A stretch of DNA of 32,868 nt from positions 1-32,868 of the forward strand of contig CAITSE010000035.1 of assembly GCA_903894975.1 (NCBI GenBank), in the 5' to 3' direction. How positions within the stretch are numbered: the first letter of the stretch is position 1; each line of letters begins with the position of its first letter. A program made the position numbers and the translations under genes. Below are positions 13,268 to 21,396 of this stretch, piece by piece. The notes beneath the pieces were generated by a model that saw only the letters and a list, made by a program, of their open reading frames with translations, searched no databases and had not been told where the DNA came from. This stretch comes from an uncultured Lentisphaerota bacterium (GTDB taxonomy: Bacteria; Verrucomicrobiota; Lentisphaeria; Oligosphaerales; CAITYL01).

Positions 13268-13301
13268 TTTCCCTGTCACCGTATGCCTCACTTCATGCCG
13301 T

Positions 13302-13440
13302 TGCCGCGCCGCCGTTCCATGGGTCCCATACGTCGCATAGGTCCCATAAGTCCCATTCCTCCGATCCGGCGGCGCGCGTTCGGGGCATGGGACCTATGGG
13401 ACGAATAGGACGAATGCGACGTATGGGCCGGCGCGCCGCC
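13302..13440. repeat. 9-bp-period inverted-repeat element (CCCATANGT type), copy 1
   Basis: The left arm (about 13318-13355) is a run of 9-bp units of the form CCCATACGT, CGCATAGGT, CCCATAAGT. The right arm (about 13386-13428) is the complementary run ATGGGACCT, ATGGGACGA, ATAGGACGA, ATGCGACGT. A GC-rich 30-bp centre lies between them. A transcript could form a stem of over 30 bp. The same element, including the centre, is present in inverse orientation at 31422-31546. The rest of the 13268-13576 gap shows nothing else. Confidence 0.85.
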
Positions 13441-13576
13441 GAAAACCATCGTGGTCGGCGAAATTCCGGAAACTCCGGCGCGCTCCCGCACCAAGACTTG
13501 TTTTCCCCCATGCCGCCGGGTATGGTTTTCCGGCAAAGGCTGAAACCCGTTGAATAACAAGTCGACATCAGGAACG

Positions 13577-14275
13577 ATGATGAAACTTTTTTCAATCGCA
13601 TGCAGTATGTGGTTTTCCACCACAGTATTCGCCTCAACAAACGAGAATATTAGCTTCCTTGAGAATGTCAGGGAAGAGGCGCGACGATACTCCGAAGCAG
13701 ACCTGAGCAAATGGAGGTTTGGCGACGGAATCGCCGCCGTTCCTGAGTCTGCTGATGTCAAGAATCTGGAACAACTGCGACTTCTTGTGGCAGCGAATCC
13801 CGACCGCTACGAGGGCTACGTCATGTATGGATTGCATTTCTTCATACAGCATGATTACGAGGTCGCTGTTGCAGCGTACGGCATGGCCGTGGACATCGTT
13901 CGGGCAAACAAGATCGCTCAGCCCGTTGATTTCGGGAAGTACTACGAACTTTCTCTCGCGATGCTCTTCAGTAAAGAACACGACAAAGACAAGGTCATGG
14001 CACTCCGAACATTCGAGAAGATTGTGGATTACGACTTCACCTTCTTTGACAGGGAACCGAGACTGGCGAATTGCATATCATTGGCGGCATTGGATTACTA
14101 CGGCAAGGGAGATCAGAAGAAGGCGATGGAGTTGATCCGGCGCGCCCGCGCACTTAAGAAGCTTCCTCCTGACATTGCGGCGCTGCTCGGTCAGATTGCG
14201 GAGAGAATCGAGAAGAACGTCGAGCCAACAAACACACCCTATTCTTCACCCGCTTTGCAGGTTCAGGAACGGTGA
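13577..14275 (+). CDS. small exported TPR-like protein
   Basis: A protein of 232 residues. The start is ATG 13577 (or the adjacent ATG 13580), preceded by AGGAA at 13570-13574. The N-terminus MMKLFSIACSMWFSTTVFAS is a signal peptide with probable cleavage after VFA. The mature part has helix pairs resembling tetratricopeptide repeats (YEGYVMYGLHFFIQHDYEVA, KYYELSLAMLFSKEHDKDKV, NCISLAALDYYGKGDQKKAM), which usually mediate protein-protein contacts. No catalytic motif is seen. Its base composition is clearly more AT-rich than its neighbours and its codon use less GC-biased, consistent with recent acquisition. It sits between two 9-bp-period repeat elements. Function is unknown. Confidence 0.7.
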   Translation: MMKLFSIACSMWFSTTVFASTNENISFLENVREEARRYSEADLSKWRFGDGIAAVPESADVKNLEQLRLLVAANPDRYEGYVMYGLHFFIQHDYEVAVAAYGMAVDIVRANKIAQPVDFGKYYELSLAMLFSKEHDKDKVMALRTFEKIVDYDFTFFDREPRLANCISLAALDYYGKGDQKKAMELIRRARALKKLPPDIAALLGQIAERIEKNVEPTNTPYSSPALQVQER

Positions 14276-14419
14276 TTTGTAATGTTGGCTCGAGGCCGGG
14301 AGCGTGGCGAGCGCATGGCAGTCCATGGCGGCGGACATGGGAATCCTGAGCGCGCGCGATGAGGGAGGAGGACGAGTGCCGGTCCTGGCGCCGCGGCAAA
14401 ACGTCTGCGGCCTGCGGAA

Positions 14420-14478
14420 GATCCGTCAGATCGGTCAGATCCGACCGATCTGACGGATCTGACGGATCTGACGGATCG
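14420..14478. repeat. 9-bp tandem repeat forming an inverted repeat (GATCTGACG type)
   Basis: Six and a half contiguous 9-bp units all begin with GATC: two GATCNGTCA units, one GATCCGACC turning unit, then three GATCTGACG units and GATCG. Bases 14420-14441 are complementary to 14447-14468 with one mismatch, giving a 22-bp stem and 5-nt loop. It lies about 50 bp before the rpsL promoter. The flanking 14276-14419 shows no gene. Confidence 0.85.
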
Positions 14479-14528
14479 TTTTCCCCCACAGGCCACAGAC
14501 CCATAGACCACAGGCCCACTCAAACGCG

Positions 14529-14557
14529 TTCGCAATTTCCGCGGCGCCGGGTATAGT
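14529..14557 (+). promoter_or_regulatory. probable sigma-70-type promoter for the rpsL operon
   Basis: A -10 box TATAGT (14552-14557, 5 of 6) and a -35 box TTCGCA (14529-14534, 4 of 6) are separated by 17 bp. Transcription would start near 14564, about 340 nt before rpsL. It is the best promoter match in the gap and is correctly oriented for the long ribosomal operon. Confidence 0.55.
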
Positions 14558-14563
14558 AGGGCG

Positions 14564-14900
14564 TTTTAATAATCCTGCCGCGTGGCTTTCCAGGGTGACC
14601 CGGGGCCGCGGGGGCAGAATCTTAAATACGTCGTCCGGGGCCGCTGCGGAAATCGTTCCGCAAGCACCGTTGCCTGGAAGGGCAAGGCGGCGGAACCAGA
14701 AGTCTGTCTTGGGACGGACTGGAGCAGCGGTCATGCGACCCATGGCGGCGGTCGTCGCGAAAGCGGCGGGCGCGCCAGGGATACCCGGTCTCGGGGTCGC
14801 AGCAGGCGCTGGATCCGGTCTTTTTTTTGGCTGCCGTTGCAAGTGTCGCGGCGGCGGCTATGTTAAACCCTTTCGTGTGAACCGAACCGAGGATACGTTT
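14564..14900 (+). other. long 5' leader of the rpsL operon
   Basis: About 340 nt of GC-rich untranslated sequence, if the promoter above is right. It contains an eight-T run at 14821-14828 after only a weakly paired stretch, so an attenuator is possible but not demonstrated. The frame upstream of rpsL happens to be open here, but its translation is low-complexity and unlike any ribosomal protein. Confidence 0.35.
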
Positions 14901-15290
14901 ATGCCCACGATCAACCAGCTCGTGCGCCACGGGCGCCAGCCGAAACAGCAGAAGATCAAGACCCGTGCGTTGGCGGGCTGCCCGCAGCGTCGCGGCGTGT
15001 GTCTGCTGGTGACCACCCGTACGCCGAAGAAGCCGAACTCCGCGTTGCGCAAGGTGGCCCGCGTCCGCTTGACCAACGGCCAGGAAATCACGGCCTACAT
15101 CGGCGGCGAAGGACACAACCTTCAGGAACACAGCGTGGTACTTGTCCGTGGCGGCCGCGTCCGCGACCTTCCCGGCGTGCGTTACCACATTGTCCGAGGC
15201 GCGCTCGACTGCCTGGGAGTTGAAGGCCGCAAGCAGGGTCGCTCCAAGTACGGGGCGAAGGCGAATCAGGTCGCGGCGAAGAAGAAGTAA
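14901..15290 (+). CDS. rpsL: 30S ribosomal protein S12
   Basis: A 129-residue decoding-centre protein. It has the family core [20 protein letters not shown], then [36 protein letters not shown] and a basic RSKYG tail. The PKKPN and [12 protein letters not shown] lysine/arginine surroundings are those of streptomycin-sensitive proteins, with no classical resistance substitution visible. The ATG at 14901 is chosen over the in-frame upstream extension because GAGGA (14889-14893) is 7 nt before it and the protein then starts with the canonical [12 protein letters not shown]. It is the first gene of a str-type operon with rpsG and fusA. Confidence 0.98.
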   Translation: MPTINQLVRHGRQPKQQKIKTRALAGCPQRRGVCLLVTTRTPKKPNSALRKVARVRLTNGQEITAYIGGEGHNLQEHSVVLVRGGRVRDLPGVRYHIVRGALDCLGVEGRKQGRSKYGAKANQVAAKKK

Positions 15291-15356
15291 GAGCGGTCAG
15301 ACGTTTTAATTTTCACCACACCGACGCAACTTGCGTGATGGACAGAGGTTGAGAGC

Positions 15357-15827
15357 ATGAGAAGACGGCACGCAGAAAAACGGCAAGCGATTCCGGACGT
15401 GCGCTACAATAGCGACCTGGTCGCGCGGATGATTACCGCGATCATGGAGCGGGGCAAGAAAGCCACCGCCCAGGGAATCGTCTATGGGGCGTTCGACATC
15501 ATCAAGGAAAAGCGCAAGGACAAAGATCCGCTCGAGATCTTCCTGCAGGCGCTGGAAAACGCCAAACCCCGGCTGGAAGTCAAGAGCCGGCGCGTCGGCG
15601 GCGCGACCTACCAGGTCCCTGTTGAAGTCTCCCCCTCCCGGCAGGTGGCCATGGCCATGCGCTGGATCCGCGACTACGCGGCGGGGCGCAAGGGGCAGGC
15701 CATGATGAATGCGCTGGCCTCCGAGTTGCTCGATTGCTATGACAACACGGGCAATACCGTCAAAAAGCGCGACGACACCCACAAGATGGCCGCGGCCAAC
15801 CGCGCTTTCGCACACTACCGTTGGTAA
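15357..15827 (+). CDS. rpsG: 30S ribosomal protein S7
   Basis: A 156-residue primary 16S rRNA-binding protein of the small-subunit head. It begins [20 protein letters not shown] and contains [10 protein letters not shown]-like ([19 protein letters not shown]) and the C-terminal [21 protein letters not shown] region. AGAGG (15344-15348) lies 8 nt before the ATG. The 66-nt spacer after rpsL carries a small perfect palindrome, ACGCAA-C-TTGCGT. In E. coli the rpsL-rpsG spacer is where S7 autoregulates; that is not shown here. Length and order are normal. Confidence 0.98.
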   Translation: MRRRHAEKRQAIPDVRYNSDLVARMITAIMERGKKATAQGIVYGAFDIIKEKRKDKDPLEIFLQALENAKPRLEVKSRRVGGATYQVPVEVSPSRQVAMAMRWIRDYAAGRKGQAMMNALASELLDCYDNTGNTVKKRDDTHKMAAANRAFAHYRW

Positions 15828-15864
15828 CTGACTTTTGACAAGAGGCCGCGGCCGTCCGCAGCCA

Positions 15865-15886
15865 GTCCGGAGATTAACTTCCGGAC
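15865..15886 (+). other. hairpin in the rpsG-fusA spacer
   Basis: GTCCGGA (15865-15871) pairs with TCCGGAC (15880-15886) around an 8-nt loop. No T-run follows, so it is not an intrinsic terminator. It lies 22 nt before fusA and could affect processing or fusA translation, which otherwise lacks an obvious Shine-Dalgarno. Confidence 0.4.
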
Positions 15887-15908
15887 GCAGGACGTCTGTT
15901 TCATTACT

Positions 15909-18038
15909 ATGACCACCACGAATTCATTTGCCGTCTACGAGAATCCGGCGCGTAAAAGCCCGCTGGCCAAGATCCGCAACATCGGGATCATGGCCCACAT
16001 CGACGCGGGCAAGACCACGCTCTCCGAGCGTATTCTCTTCTACACGGGCAAGACCTACAAGATCGGCGAGGTCCATGATGGCGCGGCCACCATGGACTTC
16101 ATGCCGCAGGAACAGGAACGCGGCATCACCATCCAGTCCGCGGCCACCACCTGCGAATGGAACGACATCCGCATCAACCTGATCGACACTCCCGGACACG
16201 TGGATTTCACGGCCGAGGTCGAGCGTTCCCTGCGTGTGCTGGACGGCGCCGTGGGCGTCTACTGCGCCGTGGGCGGTGTGCAGCCCCAGTCTGAAACCGT
16301 CTGGCGCCAGGCCAAAAAATACGGCGTGCCGGTCGTCGCGTTCGTCAACAAGATGGACCGCACCGGCGCCGACTTTTACAAGGTTGTGGAACAGATCCGC
16401 GACAAACTGAGCGCCACCCCGATCCCGCTGGTCATCCCGATCGGCAAGGAAGATTATTTCACCGGCGTGGTCGATGTGCTGACCGGCGAAAAGATCACCT
16501 TTGACGAAAAAGACAAGGGCGTGACCATCTATCGCGAGCCCTGTCCCGCGGAGCTTGCCGAAGAACTAAAGGCCGCCCAAGCCAAACTTTTCGAATGCAT
16601 CGCCGAGAACGATGAGCATATGATGGCCATGTTCCTGGGTGAGGAAAAGCCCTCCGCCGAAGAACTTAAGGCCGCCATCCGCCGCGCCACTCTGGCCGGA
16701 ACCGTCGTGCCGGTTTGTTGCGGCACCGCCTTCAAGAACAAGGGTGTTCAGGTTCTGCTGGATGCCGTTGTGGCCTATCTTCCGACCCCTTTGGACCGCC
16801 CGGTGATCAAGGGTCGCGATCCGCAGACCGAGGAACCGGCCGAACGCCATATTGGCGACGACCAGGCCTTTACCGCGCTGGCCTTCAAGATCGTCACCGA
16901 TCCCTATGTGGGCAAGCTGGTCTTCATCCGTGTCTATTCCGGCCACGGCACCCGCGGCCTGACCCTGCTCAACCCGCGGACCGGCCGGCGCGAACGCATC
17001 GGCCGCCTAGTGCAGATGCACGCCAACCACCGCGCCGAAATCGACGAAGTCTTTACGGGCGACATCGCCGCCGCCATTGGCATCGGCGAACTCACCACGG
17101 GCGACACCCTCTGCGCCGCGGATGATCCGATCGTCATGGAAGCGATGAAGTTCCCGGATCCCGTGATCGCCATGTCCGTGGAGCCCCAGTCCAACGCCGA
17201 CCGTGACAAACTTCTCAGCGCTCTGGCCGGCATGGCCCAGGAAGATCCCACCTTCCGCGTCAAGACCGACCACGAGACCAGCCAGACCATCATTTCCGGC
17301 ATGGGCGAGTTGCACTTGGACATCATCCGCGACCGCATCCAGCGCGAACACAAGGTCGCCTGTGTGGTCGGCGCCCCCGAAGTGGCCTACCGCGAAACCA
17401 TGATGCGCCCGGCCGAGTCCAACACCAAGTACGTCAAGCAGTCCGGCGGCCGCGGTCAGTACGCCCACGTGATCATCAAGGTCACCCCCGGTGAACCCGG
17501 CACCGGCGTCACCATTGAAAACAAGGTGGTTGGCGGCCGTATTCCCAAAGAATACATCAAGCCCACCGAGGAAGGTCTGCGCGAAGCCTGTGAAAAAGGC
17601 GTGCTCGCCGGCTACCCGATGGTGGCTTTGAATATTGTGCTTCTGGACGGCTCCTACCATGACGTCGACTCTTCGGAGATGGCGTTCAAAATCTGCGCGT
17701 CCATGGCGCTCAAGGACGCCGGCAAGAAGGCGGGCTTGCAGTTGCTGGAACCGATCATGAAGCTGGAGGCGACGACGCCGGACGACCACATGGGCGATGT
17801 CATCGGCGACATCTCCAGCCGCCGCGGCAAGGTTGTCGAGGTCGAGACCAAACAGAACACGACCCGGGTTCTGGCCCATGTGCCGCTGGCCGAGCTCTTC
17901 GGCTATGCCACGGCGCTGCGGTCGCTCACCAAGGGGCGCGCCAGCTTTGTGGCCGAGCCTTCGCACTTCGATCCGGTGCCGGGCAACGTCCAGGAAGAAG
18001 TTGTCAAGAAGAAATTGGAAAAGAAGGCCAAGGAATAA
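15909..18038 (+). CDS. fusA: translation elongation factor G
   Basis: A 709-residue translocase GTPase. The G-domain motifs are intact: G1 AHIDAGKTT, switch [10 protein letters not shown] and G4 NKMD, plus [12 protein letters not shown]. Domain II, the [19 protein letters not shown] of domain III, the domain IV segment [14 protein letters not shown] and a C-terminal domain V follow in order, with a short Lys-rich tail. The N-terminus ([19 protein letters not shown]) is about 12 residues longer than usual. No other in-frame start lies nearer to the conserved region, and the ATG has no good Shine-Dalgarno. The gene is followed after 12 nt by rpsJ; tuf, which usually sits between them, is absent. 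Confidence 0.98.
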   Translation: MTTTNSFAVYENPARKSPLAKIRNIGIMAHIDAGKTTLSERILFYTGKTYKIGEVHDGAATMDFMPQEQERGITIQSAATTCEWNDIRINLIDTPGHVDFTAEVERSLRVLDGAVGVYCAVGGVQPQSETVWRQAKKYGVPVVAFVNKMDRTGADFYKVVEQIRDKLSATPIPLVIPIGKEDYFTGVVDVLTGEKITFDEKDKGVTIYREPCPAELAEELKAAQAKLFECIAENDEHMMAMFLGEEKPSAEELKAAIRRATLAGTVVPVCCGTAFKNKGVQVLLDAVVAYLPTPLDRPVIKGRDPQTEEPAERHIGDDQAFTALAFKIVTDPYVGKLVFIRVYSGHGTRGLTLLNPRTGRRERIGRLVQMHANHRAEIDEVFTGDIAAAIGIGELTTGDTLCAADDPIVMEAMKFPDPVIAMSVEPQSNADRDKLLSALAGMAQEDPTFRVKTDHETSQTIISGMGELHLDIIRDRIQREHKVACVVGAPEVAYRETMMRPAESNTKYVKQSGGRGQYAHVIIKVTPGEPGTGVTIENKVVGGRIPKEYIKPTEEGLREACEKGVLAGYPMVALNIVLLDGSYHDVDSSEMAFKICASMALKDAGKKAGLQLLEPIMKLEATTPDDHMGDVIGDISSRRGKVVEVETKQNTTRVLAHVPLAELFGYATALRSLTKGRASFVAEPSHFDPVPGNVQEEVVKKKLEKKAKE

Positions 18039-18050
18039 GCGAGAACGACC

Positions 18051-18362
18051 ATGGCGACGAAACAGGTAATCCGAATCCGGTTGCAGTCGTATGACCACCG
18101 GATCCTCGACCAGTCTACGGCGGAAATCGCCACCACGGTGAAGCGCACCGGGGCGGTGGTGGCCGGACCGGTCCCGCTCCCGACCCGCATCGAACGCTTC
18201 TCCGTGAACCGTTCCCCGCATGTCGACAAGAAGTCGATGGAGCAGTTTGAAATCCGCACTCACAAGCGGGTTCTGGACATCGTCAACCCGACGTCCAAGA
18301 CCGTGGATGAGCTCAAGAAGCTGAACCTGCCTGCCGGCGTGGACATCAGCATTAAGATCTGA
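18051..18362 (+). CDS. rpsJ: 30S ribosomal protein S10
   Basis: A 103-residue small-subunit protein that in other bacteria also serves as NusE in antitermination. Recognisable segments are [20 protein letters not shown], the loop [20 protein letters not shown] and [20 protein letters not shown]. It starts only 12 nt after fusA and probably depends on translational coupling: the only purine-rich sequences are AAGGA inside the fusA end and a weak GAGAA. There is no sign of an S10-type leader before it, so it appears to be driven by the rpsL promoter. Confidence 0.98.
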   Translation: MATKQVIRIRLQSYDHRILDQSTAEIATTVKRTGAVVAGPVPLPTRIERFSVNRSPHVDKKSMEQFEIRTHKRVLDIVNPTSKTVDELKKLNLPAGVDISIKI

Positions 18363-18382
18363 GAAGTGATGGGAGTGTAGCC

Positions 18383-19015
18383 ATGAAGGGCATTATCGGC
18401 AAGAAGCTGGGCATGACCCAGGTCTATGACAAAGAGGGGAAACTCCTTCCCGTCACCGTGATCGAAGCCGGTCCTTGTACCGTGCTCGCGCTGCGGACGA
18501 TGGAAAAGGACAAGTACTCCGCCGTCCAGATCGGATTCGGGGCGCGCAAGGTTAAGAACACGACGAAAGCCGTCCTCGGCCACGTCAAAGCTGCCGGGTT
18601 GGAGGCGACTCCGCCGGCGGTGATCCGCGAAATCCGTCTGGATGAGAATCCGACGGCGAGCGTGGGCGACAAGGTTACCGCTTCCTCCTTTGCGGAGAAC
18701 GAGTGGGTGGACGTCACGTCCACCAGCAAGGGCAAAGGTTTCGCGGGTGTGGTCAAGCGCCATGGGTTCAAGGGCGGTCGCGCCTCCCACGGCGGTGGCT
18801 GGATCCGCAAGGGCGGTTCCAACGGCATGAAGGCCCGCCCGGGCCGTGTGCTCCGGGGCCATCGCATGGCGGGTCACATGGGCAACGAACAGGTGACCGT
18901 CCAGAATTTGAAAATTGTCCAGGTGCGTCCGGAAGAGAACCTCCTGCTGGTGAGCGGGTCGGTTCCCGGCCCGGTCGGCGGCACGGTTCTCGTCCGCAAC
19001 GCCCGGAAGAAATAA
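18383..19015 (+). CDS. rplC: 50S ribosomal protein L3
   Basis: A 210-residue early-assembly 23S rRNA-binding protein. It starts with the canonical MKGIIGKKLGMTQVYDKEGK and carries TSKGKGFAGVVKRHGFKGG and GRMGNEQVTVQNL-like sequence (GHMGNEQVTVQNLKIV). The extended loop that reaches the peptidyl-transferase centre is Gly/Lys-rich (HGGGWIRKGGSNGMKARPGR). GGGAG (18371-18375) precedes the ATG by 7 nt. It is in normal S10-cluster order between rpsJ and rplD. Confidence 0.97.
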   Translation: MKGIIGKKLGMTQVYDKEGKLLPVTVIEAGPCTVLALRTMEKDKYSAVQIGFGARKVKNTTKAVLGHVKAAGLEATPPAVIREIRLDENPTASVGDKVTASSFAENEWVDVTSTSKGKGFAGVVKRHGFKGGRASHGGGWIRKGGSNGMKARPGRVLRGHRMAGHMGNEQVTVQNLKIVQVRPEENLLLVSGSVPGPVGGTVLVRNARKK

Positions 19016-19033
19016 GCAGGGAGTTTGCCGAGT

Positions 19034-19681
19034 ATGGAAGCGACTTTAAAAACCATCAACGCGGGCGGCGAGCAGACCGGCAGCATCGCACTGAATCCCG
19101 CCTGGCTTGAAGCCGAAAAGGGCAACCAGGCCGTGAAGGACGCCGTCGTGGCGTTCCTCGCCGCCAATCGCGCCGGTACGGCGAAAACCAAAACCCGCGG
19201 CCAAGTCCGCGGCGGCGGCGCCAAGCCGTGGAAGCAAAAGGGCACGGGCCGCGCCCGCGCCGGCAGCATCCGCAGCCCCCTCTGGCGCAAGGGCGCCGTC
19301 ATCTTCGGGCCGATTCCCCGGAGCTATGACAAGAAGCTGAACCGTTCCGTCCGCCGCCTAGCCCTCAAGCGTTCCTTTACCGACCGTTTGGCCGACGGAG
19401 ACATCCTGGTGGTCGAAGAGATCGCCATGGCGGCTCCCAAGACCAAGGCCATGCTGGCGTTCCTGGACAAGATCGGCGCGGGACAGGAAGTCCTGCTGGT
19501 GGTCGAGGAATTGAACGAAGCCGTCCTCAAGTCCGCCGCCAATCTGCCCGGGGTCGAGGTGATGAAGGCCTCTTCGGTCAATCCCTACTGGCTCCTCCTG
19601 TTCAAAAAGATTGTCTTCACCAAGGCCGCGCTTGATGCGTTCGGCAAACGGCTTGTGGCCGCCCGAGAGGTGGAATCATGA
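19034..19681 (+). CDS. rplD: 50S ribosomal protein L4
   Basis: A 215-residue protein with the exit-tunnel loop TRGQVRGGGAKPWKQKGTGR, then ARAGSIRSPLWRKGAVIFGP, both diagnostic of L4. The ATG at 19034 is preferred to an in-frame TTG at 19025 because AGGGAG (19018-19023) is 10 nt upstream of the ATG but only 1 nt from the TTG. The stop codon overlaps the start of rplW by four bases (ATGA), indicating translational coupling. In E. coli L4 represses its own operon through the S10 leader; no such leader is seen here. Confidence 0.97.
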   Translation: MEATLKTINAGGEQTGSIALNPAWLEAEKGNQAVKDAVVAFLAANRAGTAKTKTRGQVRGGGAKPWKQKGTGRARAGSIRSPLWRKGAVIFGPIPRSYDKKLNRSVRRLALKRSFTDRLADGDILVVEEIAMAAPKTKAMLAFLDKIGAGQEVLLVVEELNEAVLKSAANLPGVEVMKASSVNPYWLLLFKKIVFTKAALDAFGKRLVAAREVES

Positions 19682-19962
19682 ATGATCCCTTCCAGACAAT
19701 TAAAAACGTGCTGGTGACCGAAAAGGGCACCCGCCTTCAGGAAAGCCTGAACAAGTACTGCTTCAAGGTAGATCCGGCGGCCAACAAGATCGAGATCAAG
19801 AAGGCCATCGAGATAATCTTTAACGTCAAGGTGACGGCGGTTAACGTCATGAATCGTCTCGGCAAGCGCAAACGTATGCGTTCGCCCCAGCTCGGCCAGC
19901 GCTCCGACTGGAAGAAGGCGGTTGTCACCTTGAAAGAAGGCAGCAAGATCGATATCCTGTAA
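19678..19962 (+). CDS. rplW: 50S ribosomal protein L23
   Basis: A 94-residue protein at the tunnel exit, where chaperone and SRP dock. Characteristic sequence includes the N-terminal region VLVTEKGTRLQESLNKYCFK, then IEIKKAIEIIFNVKVTAVNV and the Arg-rich loop KRKRMRSPQLGQRSDWKKA. The start overlaps the rplD stop (ATGA), with GAGAGG (19665-19670) 7 nt upstream. Length is normal. Confidence 0.96.
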   Translation: MNDPFQTIKNVLVTEKGTRLQESLNKYCFKVDPAANKIEIKKAIEIIFNVKVTAVNVMNRLGKRKRMRSPQLGQRSDWKKAVVTLKEGSKIDIL

Positions 19963-19992
19963 CGTGCGCATCAAGGCAACGAGGTACCGTCC

Positions 19993-20817
19993 ATGGGCCT
20001 GAAAACTTATAATCCTTTCACTCCGAGTCGCCGCCAGATGGCGGTGCAGGACTTTGCGGAACTGACCCGCAATCGCCCGGAGAAGTCCCTGACCGTTGGC
20101 AAACGCTCCACCGGCGGGCGCAACAACCAGGGCCGCATCACCACCCGCTTTCGTGGCGGTGGCGTGAAGCGCACCCTGCGCAAGATCGATTTCCGCCGCG
20201 ACAAGGACGGCATCCCCGCCAAGGTCGCCCAGATCGAATACGATCCCAACCGCAGCGCCCGTATCGCCCTCCTGAACTACGCGGACGGCGAGAAGCGTTA
20301 CATCCTCTGCCCCGTCAAGCTCCAGGTCGGCGACACCGTGATCAGCGGCGACAAGGCCGAGATCAAGCCGGGTAACTGCCTGAAGCTGGGTGACATTCCG
20401 GAAGGCGTTGAAGTTCACGCCATCGAAATGACCCCGGGCAAGGGCGCCGCCCTGATCCGCACCGCCGGCGGCGTCGCCGAGCTGCGCGCCCGGGAAGGCG
20501 ACTATGTTCAGGTTAAGCTGTCCAGCGGCGAAATCCGCAAACTCCATATCAACTGCCGTGCCACCATCGGCCAGGTCGGCAACCTGGAGCACATGAACAT
20601 CGTGCTTGGCAAGGCGGGCAAGAAACGTTACCAGGGCAAGCGCCCACACAATCGTGGCGTGGTCATGAACCCGATCGACCATCCGATGGGTGGTGGCGAA
20701 GGCCGGTCCAGCGGTGGCGGTCATCCGCGGTCACCGTGGGGTCAGCTCGCCAAGGGCTTCAAGACCCGCAAGAAGAGCAAGTCCATGAAGTTCATCGTCG
20801 AACGGAGGAAGAAATAA
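19993..20817 (+). CDS. rplB: 50S ribosomal protein L2
   Basis: A 274-residue large-subunit core protein required for peptidyl-transferase assembly. Features are [20 protein letters not shown], the [19 protein letters not shown] block, and the C-terminal [20 protein letters not shown] signature around the active-centre loop. That loop reads DHPMGGG where DHPHGGG is common, a conservative family variation. GAGG (19981-19984) lies 8 nt before the ATG. The stop codon directly abuts the start of rpsS. Confidence 0.98.
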   Translation: MGLKTYNPFTPSRRQMAVQDFAELTRNRPEKSLTVGKRSTGGRNNQGRITTRFRGGGVKRTLRKIDFRRDKDGIPAKVAQIEYDPNRSARIALLNYADGEKRYILCPVKLQVGDTVISGDKAEIKPGNCLKLGDIPEGVEVHAIEMTPGKGAALIRTAGGVAELRAREGDYVQVKLSSGEIRKLHINCRATIGQVGNLEHMNIVLGKAGKKRYQGKRPHNRGVVMNPIDHPMGGGEGRSSGGGHPRSPWGQLAKGFKTRKKSKSMKFIVERRKK

Positions 20818-21090
20818 GTGAGCCGTTCACTGAAAAAAGGTCCCTTTGTGGACAGCCACCTTACGGAAAAGGTGGAAAAAGCCATCAAGACTGGCTCGAA
20901 ACTGCCGATCAAGACGTGGTCGCGCCGTTCCATGATCCTGCCGGAATTCGTGGGTCAGACGTTCGCCGTGCATAACGGCAAGACGTTTGCCAACGTTTTC
21001 GTGACCGAGAACATGGTCGGCCACCGCCTGGGTGAATTCGCGATGACTCGCGTGTTCCGCGCCCACGGCACGGTTTCCGGCAAGAAGTAA
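20818..21090 (+). CDS. rpsS: 30S ribosomal protein S19
   Basis: A 90-residue small-subunit head protein. It shows [40 protein letters not shown] and [20 protein letters not shown], the standard S19 pattern. The start is GTG at 20818, immediately after the rplB stop, with GGAGG (20804-20808) 9 nt upstream. It is the last gene of the operon: rplV and rpsC, which nearly always follow, are missing, and two strong hairpins, the second a clear terminator, come next. Confidence 0.97.
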   Translation: MSRSLKKGPFVDSHLTEKVEKAIKTGSKLPIKTWSRRSMILPEFVGQTFAVHNGKTFANVFVTENMVGHRLGEFAMTRVFRAHGTVSGKK

Positions 21091-21125
21091 GCCCGGATAC
21101 TCCTCCTCTCACTCCGCCGCTTTCG

Positions 21126-21151
21126 TCGGCCGGCCGCTTTTGGCCGGCCGA
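21126..21151. other. perfect 10-bp hairpin downstream of rpsS
   Basis: TCGGCCGGCC (21126-21135) pairs with GGCCGGCCGA (21142-21151) around a GCTTTT loop. No T-run follows on either strand, so it is more likely a 3'-end stabilising or pausing structure than a terminator by itself. Confidence 0.6.
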
Positions 21152-21174
21152 AGGAATGCGAACGGATTCTCTGC

Positions 21175-21220
21175 AAACGCCGGAAGCTGCCCCAACGCAG
21201 CCTCCGGCGTTTTGTTTTTT
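21175..21220 (+). terminator. rho-independent terminator ending the rpsL-rpsS operon
   Basis: Bases 21175-21184 pair with 21203-21212 (10 bp), one A-C mismatch, then 21186-21190 with 21197-21201 (5 bp) around a 6-nt loop. It is followed by a T-rich tract (TTTTGTTTTTT, 21210-21220). This shows that transcription really ends after rpsS. Confidence 0.92.
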
Positions 21221-21260
21221 GTCAGCGGAGCGGGGGCGTCCTGCCCCGCCCGGGTGGGGG

Positions 21261-21295
21261 GCGGGTGTCCACACCCGGCCAAACGGGCCGGCGGG
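21261..21295. repeat. 35-bp dispersed repeat, copy 1
   Basis: An exact 35-base match to the reverse complement of 31779-31813. It contains GGTGTCCACACC and CGGCCAAACGGGCCG, each partly self-complementary. With the rpsS terminator it accounts for most of the 21091-21396 gap. Confidence 0.85.
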
Positions 21296-21396
21296 CATCT
21301 TGCCCGCCGATTTCATCCGTTGCGTCGTCATACAGGTGTCGCCACCCTGCGGAGATTGCGCTCCGGCGCTTCTGCGGGGCGTGACAGGCTCGCCGT

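Noticed and set aside
14420-14478. CRISPR array
   Set aside because: Units are 9 bp and contiguous with no unique spacers, and no cas genes are present.
14595-14900. In-frame N-terminal extension of rpsL by 102 codons
   Set aside because: S12 begins canonically at 14901 with a good GAGGA upstream. The extension is Arg/Gly/Ala-rich and not found in the family.
17007-18263. Antisense open frame spanning the fusA end and rpsJ
   Set aside because: It mirrors the third-position GC pattern of fusA and rpsJ; the product resembles nothing.
21221-21396. Remnant of rplV or rpsC after rpsS
   Set aside because: No frame in this stretch shows L22 or S3 sequence; it consists of a terminator and a dispersed repeat.
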